Shown piece by piece: positions 1-20,299 of a DNA stretch of 64,000 nt (positions are counted from its first letter, which is position 1; each line of letters opens with the position of its first letter). This DNA is from Saccoglossus kowalevskii (lineage: Eukaryota; Hemichordata; Enteropneusta; Harrimaniidae): NCBI RefSeq assembly GCF_000003605.2, contig NW_003148769.1, forward strand, positions 467,770 to 531,769. Reading direction: 5' to 3'. The notes beneath the pieces are model-generated. The model worked only from the letters and a program-made list of their open reading frames with translations. It did no database searches and was not told where the DNA came from. The translations under genes and the position numbers were made by a program.

Positions 1-274
1 AACCAAATAGTTTGATACAAATCTAAACCATCAACTGGGTTGGCTAGGTTGGCACCCCCCTCCATTCCACAGCTATGATGATTTGTGATTGGTCAACACT
101 CTCTCACCTCACTATGATGTACTGTGTGTAACTGCTGTTTCAATTTATAAATATAAACAATTTATAACATAAAATCCAGACATGATTTTGTTGTGCATCT
201 TCATGAATATTTGTGCAACAATACTCGTTTTCTAAACTCTGGTGTTGCTATGACAACCTTTTTTTCTACAATAC

Positions 275-8039
<7,765 letters not shown>

Positions 8040-9243
8040 CTATAACCTGAAAAAAAGAACATAGCATAACTATTACCGGTACAACCTTGTCCATTGATGA
8101 CCTATAATAAATAACAAATGTGTGGATGAATAACAAACTAAGAATGCAATATCTTTTCTTTGCATGGTAAAAGTGAGTACATGTACAAAAATCATGAAAC
8201 ATTCAAATAATATATTATCTTGGGTAAAAATATAGGCTAAAAAAGTCATCATAATTACATAAATAAAGTAATTACTGTGGTCGTGTGAATGGAAAGGAAT
8301 ACCTAATTACCAACATCATCAGAAAACTTGCTAACAAATTGCCTGTGTTGATGTCTGGAGATCGTTATCAATTTGAAAAACTTTGGGCCACCTCATTCTC
8401 AAAAAGAGGCAATGGTATTACGGGCAATAGTAGACGGCAGTTTGAATCAGCACAGGCAATTCATTAGCAAGATTACTGACAATGTTGGTTCCTTTCATTT
8501 ACGTCTCCACAATAATATTCATATTTCTGAAAAGATACTGTATTAATCGCAATGCTCTTCTAGAACAATATAACTTGAATTTTATATAAGTTTCAAAAAA
8601 CTAATAGTTCAGCAACATATCTAAGTAAAAGTTGGCTGAGTTATTAGAATGACAAGCAAAACAATTTTAAGTAAAATTTAATAACTATCTTGAAGAATAT
8701 ACACAGAACATGCATCATGGTTGACTTGGCTGAGATCCCAACTTGGTAAATATAATATACAATTTTAAAAGAAATTGGATCAAAACTGTTTTGAGTTTTT
8801 TAGTCACAAGAAAAAGTTTTACAATGGAGTCATCTACAATGATACAGACAAGATAAAAATTAAGATAGACAAAATAATATTTAAACACTAGATTTTCTGA
8901 CAAATTCAAGCAAAATTCTACCCCAAGCAAACACTAAGCTGAATTTTGAATTTTCAAAAACTCATCATTGTCATAAAAAATTCCAACTTACTCTTTGAAG
9001 TATTTATTCAAGTTATAATATGCGACATATTTAGGGCACATTACCATTTGCAAAAAAAATGTATATGAAAGTTTGTATAGCAAGCTAAAGTGGCGTAATC
9101 TGCGAATTGAAAAATAGTCACAAGAAGTTTGAGATGAACCCAAAATCGCAAAGAAATACTAATTAAAATGAGTAACTCTATGAATGAACTTTAGTTTAAC
9201 TGTTTGTCCTTGCTTATTTACAAGGCATGTATCAAGTACATGC

Positions 9244-9460
9244 TTTTGGTGTTTTCTCTCGCATCGGTAGTCCGATTCGTTTATCTATTGGTAATCGCGA
9301 AACCAGCTATATTTGCTAATAAACTGTCATTAACCTGGCCGACATGGATTTGTGACATCCGGTATGGTAACTGACTACGTATCGTACTGTAGCTCTAGGG
9401 TTTCGCAATTACCAATAGACGACCGAATCAGACTGCCGATGTAACAGAAAACGCCAAAAA
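9244..9460. mobile_element. MITE-like element with about 67-bp inverted ends
   Basis: The left arm (9244-9310) and right arm (9391-9460) are inverted copies with roughly 80% identity. Shared blocks include ATCGGTAGTC/GACTGCCGAT and CTATTGGTAAT/ATTACCAATAG. The 80-base centre is unique and non-coding. It lies in the long first intron of ULK4. Target duplications are not clear, so the superfamily is unknown. Confidence 0.75.
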
Positions 9461-9666
9461 CGGACACCAGTGAAACCATGAGCTACAGAACTGCAGCTAT
9501 ATGTTCATCCGACGATTTGGAAATCATTTCCAATTTCGTGAGTCTTCGATTCTGTATCTATGTTTTACCTACGTCACGTTTTACCTCGAATAATTCAATT
9601 ACACAAATAATATGCAAATTCATACATGAAAACACTGCTTGGTTATAGTCATAATCATAAACTAAC

Positions 9667-9725
9667 CTGTGCTTTAAGTTATAGTTCAACTAGACCGCCA
9701 TTTTGTCTGTTTACGTTTTGAGTTG
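9667..9725 (-). promoter_or_regulatory. Probable untranslated first exon of ULK4 with YY1-type site
   Basis: A good donor (CACAG then GTTAGT) ends at 9667 on the minus strand and could splice to the acceptor just above 8046 that opens the start-codon exon. Inside it, reverse of 9695-9704, is AAAATGGCGG, a classic YY1-type motif often found just after transcription starts. Its ATG opens a three-codon upstream frame, M-A-V-stop. The 5' limit is not defined by the sequence. Confidence 0.5.
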
Positions 9726-10879
9726 ACGACTGTCACAGTGTTGTAATCAGCGCTAATGATCATACGTAACAATTTTCTATTCTTCAAATCACCGATGTAT
9801 TACCAGCTCTCAAAAAACAAAGATGGATTCGTTCGAGGATTAAATTTGGCTTTGTAAACTATGCGATGGGTTAAGAAACGACAAGTTTGCTCTTGTCGCA
9901 AACATGTTCAGTGGAGTAATGAGACATCGAACAAATATCAAAAATGGTTTATTCCATTTGGTCAATGACGCAATGGCTAACCATTAGGTTGTTGTCGTTG
10001 ATATGTCATAAACCAGTGTACAAACTTTTTTGAAAGTGGTAGCATACATTTTTACCGAATAAATGAGTAACTAATCAACAACTATGTGTATCAATGCCAG
10101 CTAGTTACCTGGTTTCCCAAATTGGTATTACCTTTTACCGAATAGTTTCACCCATGAGGGAATCCTTTGTACTGACACTCATTCGGGCATTTGGGGATTC
10201 CCTCATGGAAACCGCACACCGCCAGAGTTACGTAATTAACATCAGCAGTATAATCAGCACCGGATTCAGTTAGCTGTTTCTGATGGTGCTTGTTCGGTGG
10301 TGCTTGTTGTACTTGATTGCGTTAGAGTCGACCATATGATGGGTAGCTGGAAAAAAATGCGTGTCAATTGTTGCTGGGGAAAATGTTATCATACTCAATA
10401 AAAATAAAACTGTACAGACAAGACACTTCGAAAAAATGCTCTAGTCACATTCTTCCCATCACACCTATGATTTCAAATGTTTGACCCTTAATGTCTCATA
10501 ATATGTTGAATTGAATTATCCATGAGAAATTATTGATGTCAATTCGTCTCTGTTCAGCGCCTGACAAGGTCGCCTGAGTTTAGTTTCGCCCTACGCGGTG
10601 CTCCAAACCCAACACTAAGACAATTTATTAGTTGTCTGAGCTCAACATGAGGTTTGATGCCATTCGGCCGGCGAAGTTGACACTCACGCCTACGTGTCAG
10701 GCTAGGGGCAATTTATCTGCTTGAGGAATTTTAACATTTTTCATGGTATAAATACTCTGAAACATTCGATATTATGGGTGCACAGATACAATTTGCGCCC
10801 TCGTGCAGTATTTCTACTCTGGCCAACACTGTGGGGTTATACCTGTAAACCACCGTCACTTGGGGCTGAAAATCAATAA

Positions 10880-11002
10880 ATACTAATTTAAAAAAACAAC
10901 AAAAAACATCCGCTACACGTATATAAATTATTTATATACGTATAAATTATAAATAATTTATATACGTATAGCGGATGATTTCTTTTTTTTTAAATTAGTG
11001 AC
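10880..11002. repeat. 123-bp foldback (palindromic) repeat
   Basis: The outer arms TACTAATTTAAAAAAA and its complement, then CATCCGCTACACGTATATAA and its complement, converge on an AT-rich centre. Nearly the whole interval can pair with itself. It looks like a MITE or hairpin element. Nothing coding is present. Confidence 0.75.
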
Positions 11003-11654
11003 TATGCTGTAAGCCCACGTTGTGTCGTCACAGGAAGCGCTTTCCCAGCACAGACCTGTGTCATATGATGCCTTACTAGCCGATTTTGGCTAAAATAGCG
11101 CTCCTCCGCCTCTTTACACGAGTGTTTATACACGGAACTTCATATTGCTTTTTACAATTTAAGTTGCCTTTTAAACACATATTTTAGCGAAACATTGTTT
11201 AGGGAGTGAAATATTAATGTCATACATAATTCAATCTTTGAAACAACAGAAACTAACACACAATAACGATAATCAAATTTGTGTTTGAAGTTCGGAAGTA
11301 ATTGCGTAATTTCCGGTTTCAACTAGTTCGAAAATAGAACGTCCTTAAACGCGATAAAATCACGCGTAGAACGCCTTCAGACAACCATACACTAGTAGCG
11401 TAAACTTATTGCGAATTTGCGCAATTTGGGCCCAGTTTTCTAAGTTTCATTTATCATTATTTAGTAAACAAGTCCCCGAAACAATTTAATATATCCGTAA
11501 AATACGTGCCAATCGACGATTGACTTCGAAACGTCGAAGCTTCGAACAAACTCCCAGCACACCTTGCGAGATATGCGTCAGATCGGTGTAGAAAGGACGC
11601 CGACCTGCAGCGTCAACGCCCACACTATCTCTTGCTATTACTATACCATTACTA

Positions 11655-11709
11655 TCCATTCTCTACTATCAGTCACAGGATGGCGCGTGACCCTTGTTAC
11701 GCAGGATGA
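11655..11709. repeat. Dispersed repeat A, copy 1
   Basis: The block ending GGCGCGTGACCCTTGTTACG is shared almost unchanged with 18366-18428, in the same orientation, about 6.7 kb away. It marks a dispersed repeat family in the intergenic region. Identity of the family is unknown. Confidence 0.7.
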
Positions 11710-11740
11710 TTATTGATTTTCACTACCCAATGCGCGTAAC

Positions 11741-12118
11741 ATGTTCTTTTGTGGAATCGTTCAGTGATTCTATTTTATAGTCGGTTCTTGTGTGTGTTCT
11801 TACGTTCTAGTGTTCTACCTGCACGTTTAAACATTTACTCCTATGCTATCGATAACGAAAAACGAGCCATTGAAACGTATAGTTATTTTTAATAGTTACT
11901 TAGGACTACAATTACAAATATTATCTAATATATATGTTCTATTGTGGAATCATTTAGTGATTCTATTTTATAGTTCTTGTGCGTGTTCTTACGTTCTTAT
12001 GTTCTACCTATACATTTAAACATCTTCTATTCTATCGATAAAGAGCTATCGCTCGAAACTTCTAGCTATTTTTAATAGTTACTTAGGACTACGATTACCA
12101 AATATTATCTACTATATA
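11741..12118. repeat. 2 x about 190-bp tandem duplication
   Basis: Unit 1 (11741-11933) and unit 2 (11934-12118) align along their full length, starting ATGTTCT...GTGGAATC and ending TTATCTA.TATATA. Divergence is moderate, with small indels, so it is older than the duplication at 1857. No coding content is visible. Confidence 0.9.
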
Positions 12119-13065
12119 TCACACTATCTCGTGGTGTTTCTAAAATATATTACTGATAACAGTCACTATGAACGCACTCGATGTTGATTACATCTATGTC
12201 AGAAGTCAGCGAACTCAAAATCCGACACTCGCCCATCCGGGAAAATATATTATTTTTCTATTCAGCATTCTAGTTTTTCTGTGCTGGTTCAGTTAAGATC
12301 ATTCCCATTTATTTTTCTGTCCACTTAAAATGCGTTAATTCTTAATACTATGGTGAGATTTTCTTTTATTTCACGTTTTTCAGAGACTAAATTGAGTGGA
12401 ACTCTATCTCAGTTATAATAAGATTGACATTTGAACTTACTCAAATATTTCAACATATTTTGGACAACCTCTTACAAACTGATACCTGATAAAACACACT
12501 TGGGAGAACGTCGATCAGTTCTTCGCTTGAGTTATGCAAATATCGACTATGTCTACCTTTTCCCTTGATGCAATGCGCGAAACACAGAAAAACGTTCCAA
12601 GGACGCGCGCGTTTTGTATTCAGGTACTGAGAATTTATCTTTTTTTCTAAAATCCTGGTCCGACGCGAAAGAACATACCAGTCGTAGAAATTTTCCCGCT
12701 CTAAAGGTGGAAGCCTATTTATAAATGAAAATACCTAGAATTTATTAATTTTGCAATAAAATAAAGCTTGTTGTATTTTAGTAGACAGAGATGTTATCGT
12801 GCCCTGGCCATTGATGTCTGCATGCATTCCAAGCCTTGCGTTCAAGTTCACATTGACGGAACGTAACGACAGCGAATCGTATGTATCGTATTGCTGCAGT
12901 GTGCCTGAAAGCGAAACTTGGAACGCAAATTATTCAGCCCTGATTCAGCAATTGCCGCGGCAAGATAAAGGTGAATTACAGTCAGATATCTGTGTGTGAA
13001 AGTACTGAAATTTCTTGGGAAATTATAGAATGTTTACCTTATTTCGTTTTTGTATCGGTTTCTAT

Positions 13066-13200
13066 GAAGGGGGCAAGAGGGGATAGCTGGTACAGGTTAC
13101 AGAAAATAAAAAAAAAATGCATTTTACGATTTTACAGGAAATAAAATGGAAAGTTTCATTTACAGTAAAAAATAGGTTTTTACACATTACAAATAAATCA
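13066..13200. repeat. Dispersed repeat B, copy 1 (TTTTACA-rich)
   Basis: Starts GGGGGCAAG.GG..TAGCTGGTACAG and runs into many short TTTTACA/TTTACA words. The same start and word pattern recur at 14946-15070 in the same orientation. No coding content. Confidence 0.6.
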
Positions 13201-14945
13201 AATTTCTAATTACATTTTAAATATTTACAATATACTGGATAATTTGTGTTTAAGAATCGAAATCTTAAATTGCGCACCGTGACTGACGAATTACGGCATT
13301 TAAGGTAGAAGCCTAGCCATAATTTTTTCATTAATTCACAAATCACATGACAATGTTCATTAGTTTATTATGTACAATAATGAAGCTAATGTTCCATGGT
13401 ACAATGAAATAGCATTATTTTGTGTTTTACAGTTATGCTTTTTGCGAAACATGTTCTAATATTTCTTGAAAATTGCTGTTTTTAGAACAATTCTATAGAA
13501 CACAATGTTAAAGAAAAATTGTACTTTTGACACTTTTTAAAACCCAGATTTTTTAAATAATTCAGAACAACAAGTACTCCATCATTATAATATATAATTT
13601 TTTCAGCCTATGTCACCAGGCTAGATTTTGAGATATTGCATAATATCTCTGCCATAGGAACCTATGGTAAAAATGTTATAATAGTGTCAATATGGCGACT
13701 TTCCACTAAAATACAACCATAAATTTTTCGAAAAAAAAGGCTGGTGACCCCCAACTTTTTTTAGGTCAATATCCTTATATTGCCTTAGAGTACAATTTAT
13801 TGCACAATGAATAAATTCTGGGTTTTTAAATTCATGAGTAGAATGCTTTATACGCTTAGAAAAAATAACGGACGAATAAAATAGCTGATTACATTTTACA
13901 ACTAGCCCATGTCTACGAATTAACGTTCTTTATTTATTTGAATTACGTTATTACGAAAATAAAAACAATTGATTACAGCTTACGTAAATACCTCCTTGCC
14001 GACACTCTTCTATATTCAGTTTCACGGGGACATAGAAGCAATAAATACACATGTAATTTGATAATACTCTATGGTTTTATTGCATATATTTGAAATAATA
14101 ACACGTGGTCACGCAAACGCATTCATCAATGATATTTAAAATATTGTTTAAATAATGTGCCAGTATTTCAATAATAGTGAAACACTACGTTACATGATAT
14201 TGTGGGCGTATTAGCATTATGTACTGTAAAAAAAATCCCGCCCTCTAGCGAAACAACGCTGAAGTCATTGAAACCTACTTTACGTTACAGTTTTGAGTGC
14301 ATTCGTCATCGTTCAGTGCTGCTAACCAAAATTGCCCTTTGTTGATTGCATCTGTGTGTTTTTTTCTCAGATTTATTACCGATACTAGAATGCTTTCAGT
14401 GTAGTAATTGCACAGGCACTGGTTTCGGTACATGCGTGTGTCCATTGATGAGCACTCAATAATTTAATACAACGAGTTTAGTCCCTTTCACATGGGTCAA
14501 CGTTTCAGTTTTCTCACAGAAGGCGTTTCACACTCACAGGGCACGCTGGGAGCAAATCCACCGATGAAAAGGTTTTGGTAAAAGGACCAATTTACAATAA
14601 TCTTAACAATATATGGTATTTCTGCTGTGTTCCTTTGGTGATCAGCCTAGTATTGCTAGAGAATGGAGCGTCTAGTACATTGCAACCCAATTTCATGGAC
14701 AACAATGGAAAGTGTGTACATTATCACCATGTTTGCCGAGTTTGAACTAACATCGGTTTCAAGATGAAAACTGAGTAAAAGTGTGTTTAGAAAAAATATT
14801 CAGAAGAATTTACGTTAATTAAATTTCACATCAAAAATATAAATCACACTGGCGGATCTGCAATGAAACAAAAACAAACAGTTAGAAGAAATATACAACA
14901 TAGACAGCGACTAGTGGATGTTCGTGTCACGTGTCCCTCGTACAT

Positions 14946-15070
14946 TGAGGGGGGCAAGGGGCCGGGGTAGCTGGTACAGTTTTACGGGAAATAGAAAGAG
15001 CTTTTTACAATTTACAAAGAAAAAAAGACGTTTTACAGTTTACAATGAAAATTGAATTTTGCAGTGAATC
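14946..15070. repeat. Dispersed repeat B, copy 2
   Basis: Second copy of the repeat at 13066, with the shared start GGGGCAAGGGG..GGGGTAGCTGGTACAG followed by TTTTACA words. Divergence is substantial. Confidence 0.6.
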
Positions 15071-15360
15071 ATCTAGTCATTTTACATTTTCGAAAATGTA
15101 ACTGGATTATTTTTTACGACTTTTTTTATTTGGATGTAAATTCTTGTACGTACAGAGAAAAATGACACATTTTTACAATGTACGAAAACAATATTTGTTT
15201 GATTACGTTGTATGTCTAGCCTGTTTTTCAATTTACGTTGTACGAACAAAAAATAGTGCAAATACGTTGAACGAAAATAATCCTTGCTCCTCCTCTTTAC
15301 ATTATTCCCATGAACCACGCTCTCTAGCTACAGAACGTGTTCGTTACTTCAAAATGGCGT

Positions 15361-15445
15361 ATTCTCGCGAGCGAACATCCGGGTATTTCCGCCGCCAGGC
15401 ATCCCACCGGTGAAAACACTGTCAAGAACTCTAAATAAACTGTAC
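15361..15445. repeat. Dispersed repeat C, copy 1
   Basis: ACATCCGGG...TTTC.CCGCC.GGCA..CC...CGGTGAAAAC is shared with 18453-18540 in the same orientation. Copy 2 lies directly after repeat A copy 2, suggesting that A and C belong to one larger family. Confidence 0.6.
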
Positions 15446-17378
15446 TTTGATCAGTGTAACATAAATAAATTTGGTTGTTCATGGTTGAGTTCTGTTTTCT
15501 CGACTTTAGCTGTTTTCTTGCTTCAACTTTGAGGGTGGAGGCAATGCCGATCAAACCGACAATGGTATCTGGTTGTGTAGTCGTTTGTCATCTAGGATAT
15601 TGTGAAATCTCTCATAAACATAATCATCGATGAACGATTACAGATAAAAGCAATACTGACGATTTAAACGGACCTCACGGAGCAATCCGTCAAAAGATGG
15701 TGCGATTTAGGAAAGGTTAAATACAAAAGCAGGTACTTAACTACTTTTTAATTGGCTGCCTGTCATTTATTTCACGGAACCTTTTGTTAGGCAAACTAAT
15801 ATAGAGCTATTACATTTTACGCATTTATTTTGTCTGCGTTCATCATTGATGTCGGCTATTGCCGGCCAGCTTATGATTAACACCATTCACTTCAGAGACA
15901 AGTATATCTGTATATTTCCGGATTTTACTTACAAGTAACACTGAGATGAGTCACTGGTCACGTGTTTAGTACTTGCTTGTACTTTTACAGCTCCTCCGTG
16001 GCTGGGTGCGTTTGACTGATCTGGGAGTCTTCAATACGTAGTCACGTGACCCAGGACTTACTTTCGTACCAAGTTTCGTTAAATATAGCTTATCTGTAGA
16101 AAAATAAAGACACGTTACTCTCGGATCAACAAAGTGGTGTTTAATATAAAATGTTTTTAATCTAAATATTTATAAACTCAGACGGCATTTACAAATAACA
16201 CGACCTCGTTCAGTGGTGTAGTAAATCTATGTCGACAATCACAAATAGTTACAGATTAATGTTTGATTGCTTCGCCAGCTTGGTCACTTATCAACTTACT
16301 AGTAGTCGAACTGTCTTGTGTGGATTTCAAAAGAAATTGTAATGGCGTATTTATGGGACAACCTGGGAGCAAAACCACGGACGACTTGAGTCGGAGTCAT
16401 GACTCAAGTGTCGGACACCAGTCAATTACATTATCAAGTCGTTATGTTACGGGCTGCAAAAACGTATTTGGTCCTTAAAATATGGCTGGGACGAGCAAAA
16501 ATAACTAAAACAAATAAACAATCTGAAGAATTGTGTGAATTATCAAATGAACCCTAATCGTACCAAATATGTATGTGGTACAATTAGAGTTATAACGGCC
16601 CCGTAACGAATTTGGTCACTGTCGGGGATAAAGACGGTTAGGTCGCTGTAAATATGAATAAAGATGATCTAATTTACAACAGATAATGAAATACCGACTA
16701 CTTGGAGAAAAACACGCCAGACTATCCAGTCACGGTCAACGAATAAATCCACGAATTGGGACCATAAATTCTAACACATACACCGACTAAAATATAGAGG
16801 CATCTATAACAAAATCATTTTTTTCTTCTGTGTTGAAAAGGTTTGAGCGCAAACGTCGATAATATGAAATTATACCCCGCAATAAAACTCGACTGCAGTC
16901 TATTGATGCAGCGCTACTGTATAAACTCCAAACAAACACCGTCGAGAGCAGGAATTATTTTTTTTTTAATCTGATGCAGGTACAATCTCTGATTTTTTAA
17001 TCCACGTCCATCGGTTTACGGCTGGTTGTGCTACCGCTCATTGTCTCGTGTACACCGGCGGAGATGCTAAGTTAGCGATCGTACCCTTGAAGCGACCCTC
17101 GCCTCTACCTTATCTTATCTTATTTTAGTCAGATTGATAGTGTTATTGTCACATATACACAATATTTGGAGATATTGTAACCTGGAATCCAGATATTCGG
17201 ATTGCCCTCCCTGGCGCGCTAATAGACGACACTTAGTATTGCGAAGCTCTCTTCGTAAATTATGTCTGCAACCCACGCTGAAAATTCTCATTTGCTGGTA
17301 ACATAACTTATGAAATGATGGCTTCGAATAATACACCGCCACCGTCACGAACTGAACTGAAAAATAGCATTAACTTAC

Positions 17379-18093
17379 TAATATAAGCTTTAGTCTTACG
17401 AATTGAATCGTAGAACATTGTCCCAGAGAACATTGGAAACAACCTCAGAGCAGTTATCTCCACGAGGACGATAACAGTCATGAAGATGACCAGAATAAAA
17501 TCGAAGAGCACCGCCGGCACTTGTAACACAGCCACAATAACGTAACGTAAATAATACAGCACAGTTGCGATTGCAGTGTAGACAAAACACAACCAGTTAA
17601 GGATGGTAGCTGAAAGTGAAAGAGATACGCGGTTATTGGAACTACTGTGTCGGTTTATCAAGTTATAATATATGAAACACACTTTTACTTTGTACGATGA
17701 GCACTGGCTTCGGTTTGAAGCACTAATATACTGGCTTCGGTATTTGACGATTTTGACTTTTTATGCGTTCAAAAATCAAAGTCGTCAAAAAAAAAAAAAA
17801 AAAAAAAACTTTCACGTCAAAGCCAGTGAATTCAGAGCTATAGCTGGGTACATTCAGTTGCAACACTGCCATAAGTGAGCAGCTGCATACTTCCTCTGTA
17901 TTTAGCCATACCGACAAAAAAAATAGTGAACTAGAGCGAAACTGATTCACTACTCCGCGGCAAAACGGCAATGTGTTAACTTTTTATTCCATCATACGAT
18001 TTCACACACTGGATGTTTGCATGATTTGAGAATAAAAACAAAACTTAAGTTGCCTCTACACAAATACAGAAACTTACCACCAGTATTTGCCAT
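17379..18093 (-). CDS. Small multi-pass membrane protein, unrecognised (5' two exons)
   Basis: Exon 1 (18078-18093) encodes MANTGG-start and ends in a consensus GTAAGT donor. Exon 2 (17379-17609) follows a pyrimidine-rich CTTTCAG acceptor and also ends in GTAAGT. Joined in phase they give about 82 residues beginning MANTGATILNWLCFVYTAIA, with two to three hydrophobic helices between residues 7 and 65, then a basic tail with YDSIRKTKAY. Conserved reading across a splice junction and clean splice sites support a real gene. I do not recognise the family. The last exon is not fixed: an acceptor near 16494 would add a short tail and stop in phase, but other choices exist. If the protein ends there it is about 90 residues. 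Confidence 0.55.
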
Positions 18094-18365
18094 TACAGCT
18101 CACTTGGATTAAAAACTTTTTTGGCACGGTTTAGTGACTGGTATTATGATATTTCGATCTCTTGATTGTTCTGTGGAGCACCTGTGTGAACGATGCCAAA
18201 TGCTTGAAGGTTGTATAGAGTTCTGGCAAAATTCGTTTAGAACTTCTGGAATGTTCGAGAAATTACATCACTCACGTTTCAGTTCGTGCTCCGAAGTTCG
18301 ATATGCGCGACTTTGAAGTCGGTAGAGTTCGATACGCGCTTCTTATCGTGAAGCGCAAAGACGCA

Positions 18366-18540
18366 ACCATTCTCTACCATCGGTCCCACGGACGGAGGAT
18401 GGCGCGTGACCCTTGTTACGCAGGATGAGACGCAACCTGCGCTTGTAATTCTATTCTCGGACGGACATCCGGGCATTTTCACCGCCTGGCAACCACCACG
18501 GTGAAAACAAAGGCCGAAAACTCCCAGCAAACTATACTGT
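18366..18540. repeat. Dispersed repeats A and C, adjacent second copies
   Basis: Repeat A copy 2 (18366-18428) is followed at 18453-18540 by repeat C copy 2. Both match single copies at 11655-11709 and 15361-15445. It lies about 270 bases upstream of the start codon of the small membrane-protein gene. Confidence 0.65.
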
Positions 18541-19086
18541 TTGGGATAGTTGTTGAGACTCACCCGAACAGAGCAGGAGAAAATTACCCCTATTTTAGCT
18601 GTTTTCACCTGTTCACCGCAGCTTACACTGAACCCACAGTACATGGTGCGCGCCCTAGCAACGTAGAACGTCCTGTGACGTAGCCTCGCTCCTTGGATAA
18701 CTGGCATCTAATATTAGCTGCTATCAAAGTCACGTGAATCTGTGGCTAGCGATTTCCGTCGACCATGTTTTTATTTCTCACGCCATTCATACTGTTATCG
18801 GTGTTGATTCCGATTGCGAATATATTTGACATATAAAATAAGACTTTCACTTTATATCGAACGACAGAGTTCCAGGCAGTTCCACGCGTTCCAACGTACG
18901 CTCCAAATGACGACTTTCTCATTCCAATCTATATTGTTTATCAATCTCCTTCTCATAGGTCTTTGCGCTTTACGCAGTAGTCAATTTCCAATTATGTGGC
19001 CAAGCACTACGCACGGCAAGTTTTAGCAGTTTTACGTTGTGCGAGTTAACGATACTGTAGTCGCACGCGATGCTCTAGAACCAGAG

Positions 19087-19290
19087 CGGCGACACGAAAT
19101 TTTACCAACCCTCGCTCCGAAGGCGCAAGCTTACGGGGGGGGGGGGGTCCCACGGGGCATGTCCCCTTAACATTTTGAAATCGAGACCCTCTGAAACGCT
19201 ACGTACACCATTTTGAGGAGCAAATTTTGCTGACACAAAATGTTTACGCTTGATATTATTTGATTTTTTATGAAGGGACGACCACCTTCT
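19087..19290. repeat. Dispersed repeat D, copy 1 (poly-G containing)
   Basis: A G run followed by conserved words TTTGAAATC, CATCTGAAACGCTA-like and GGGCAAATTTTGCTG. The same order recurs at 24722-24925. Divergence is about 20-25% by eye. No coding frame is seen. Confidence 0.7.
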
Positions 19291-19620
19291 TTGTCCTGGT
19301 TACATATCTAGATTGGAATGAAATATTAAACACTCAAATAAATGTCTTACAATCCCCGTTTGTCTATTTTCCTAGGGGAAGACAATGAACAATATTTCTG
19401 ACCTGAATTCGTATTCGAATTTTCCGCGCCTAATAGCGCCTTGCCAGATTATATAGTTAGTCATTTATTGTAGAATCTAATGATGTGACAAGTTTTGGAA
19501 TACTACACTTTTGTGATGCTAATATGCATATTTTTTGTATCTAATTACGTGTAAGAATGTGTAATTAAAATGAAGTTACCAGGTCACTTGTACGAGACGA
19601 TGAATTACGGACATCAAGAT

Positions 19621-20114
19621 ACGGACATCGAGTTAGGAATAATTACTACGCTCACTTTTGCGAAACCACGCAAGTATTTAAACTCGATGTTAAATTGTCA
19701 GAACAGAACTTCGTGTTACGGCAATATACATTTTTGTTTTTGTTTAACGTCCGCATTTAGTAACTCGAACTTTAATTAACAGTTGACCGAACTTCGAGTT
19801 ACGGGTAGCATGATTCTTTTGTTTTGTTTAACGTTCAAATTTAGTAACTCAAACTTTAATTAACATGTAACGTAACTTCTAGCTGTGGACAACATACAAC
19901 GTTAAGCCAATTAAAAAATATATGCTGCCTGTAACTCGAAGTTCGGTTAACTGTTAATTGAAGTTCAAGTTACTAAATGTGGACGTTAAACAACAAAATT
20001 AATTTATGTTGCTCGTAGCTCGAAGTTCAGTTAACTGTTAATTAAACATCGAGTTATAATTTGGGCGTGGTTTCTAAAACATGGGGTTGGTAATTTTCGT
20101 AACTCGATGTCCAT
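19621..20114. mobile_element. Foldback element of about 494 bp with internal TCGAGTTAC repeats
   Basis: The ends are inverted copies: GGACATCGAGTTA at 19623 and its complement ending at 20112. The arms of about 180 bases pair over most of their length. Inside each arm the module AACTTTAATTAACAGTT-CGAACTTCGAGTTAC is itself repeated two to three times. This makes a large hairpin with nested direct repeats, a typical foldback or non-autonomous DNA transposon build. No transposase or clear target duplication is visible, so the superfamily is open. Confidence 0.8.
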
Positions 20115-20299
20115 AGTCTCCACTTTGTAGATCAAACGAATTCGAATATACACATGAGTATGCAAATCTGCTTTGTACAGTGATAGTAAGTAACGAGTAA
20201 CTGTAATTATAACATGCGGTATTACAGCATGCAAAGTAAGTAGACTCGATACAGGATTAAACGAAAATGGTTTAATGGGATGTTTGTATTTTTTTCAAT

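Larger units (their letters stand above)
12119..17378. other. Intergenic DNA without a supported gene
   Basis: I see no exon chain or recognisable protein here. The longest open frames (for example 12799-12999 plus, 15144-15413 plus) resemble nothing I know and lack a splice context. The interval holds a dispersed repeat pair (13066-13200 and 14946-15070) and a repeat at 15361-15445. A short palindrome at 13630-13649 is also present. The 3' exons of the small membrane-protein gene ending at 17379 may lie in the right part. Confidence 0.5.

Noticed and set aside
12799-12999. 66-codon open frame
   Set aside because: No homology, no splice context and ordinary length for chance in this region.
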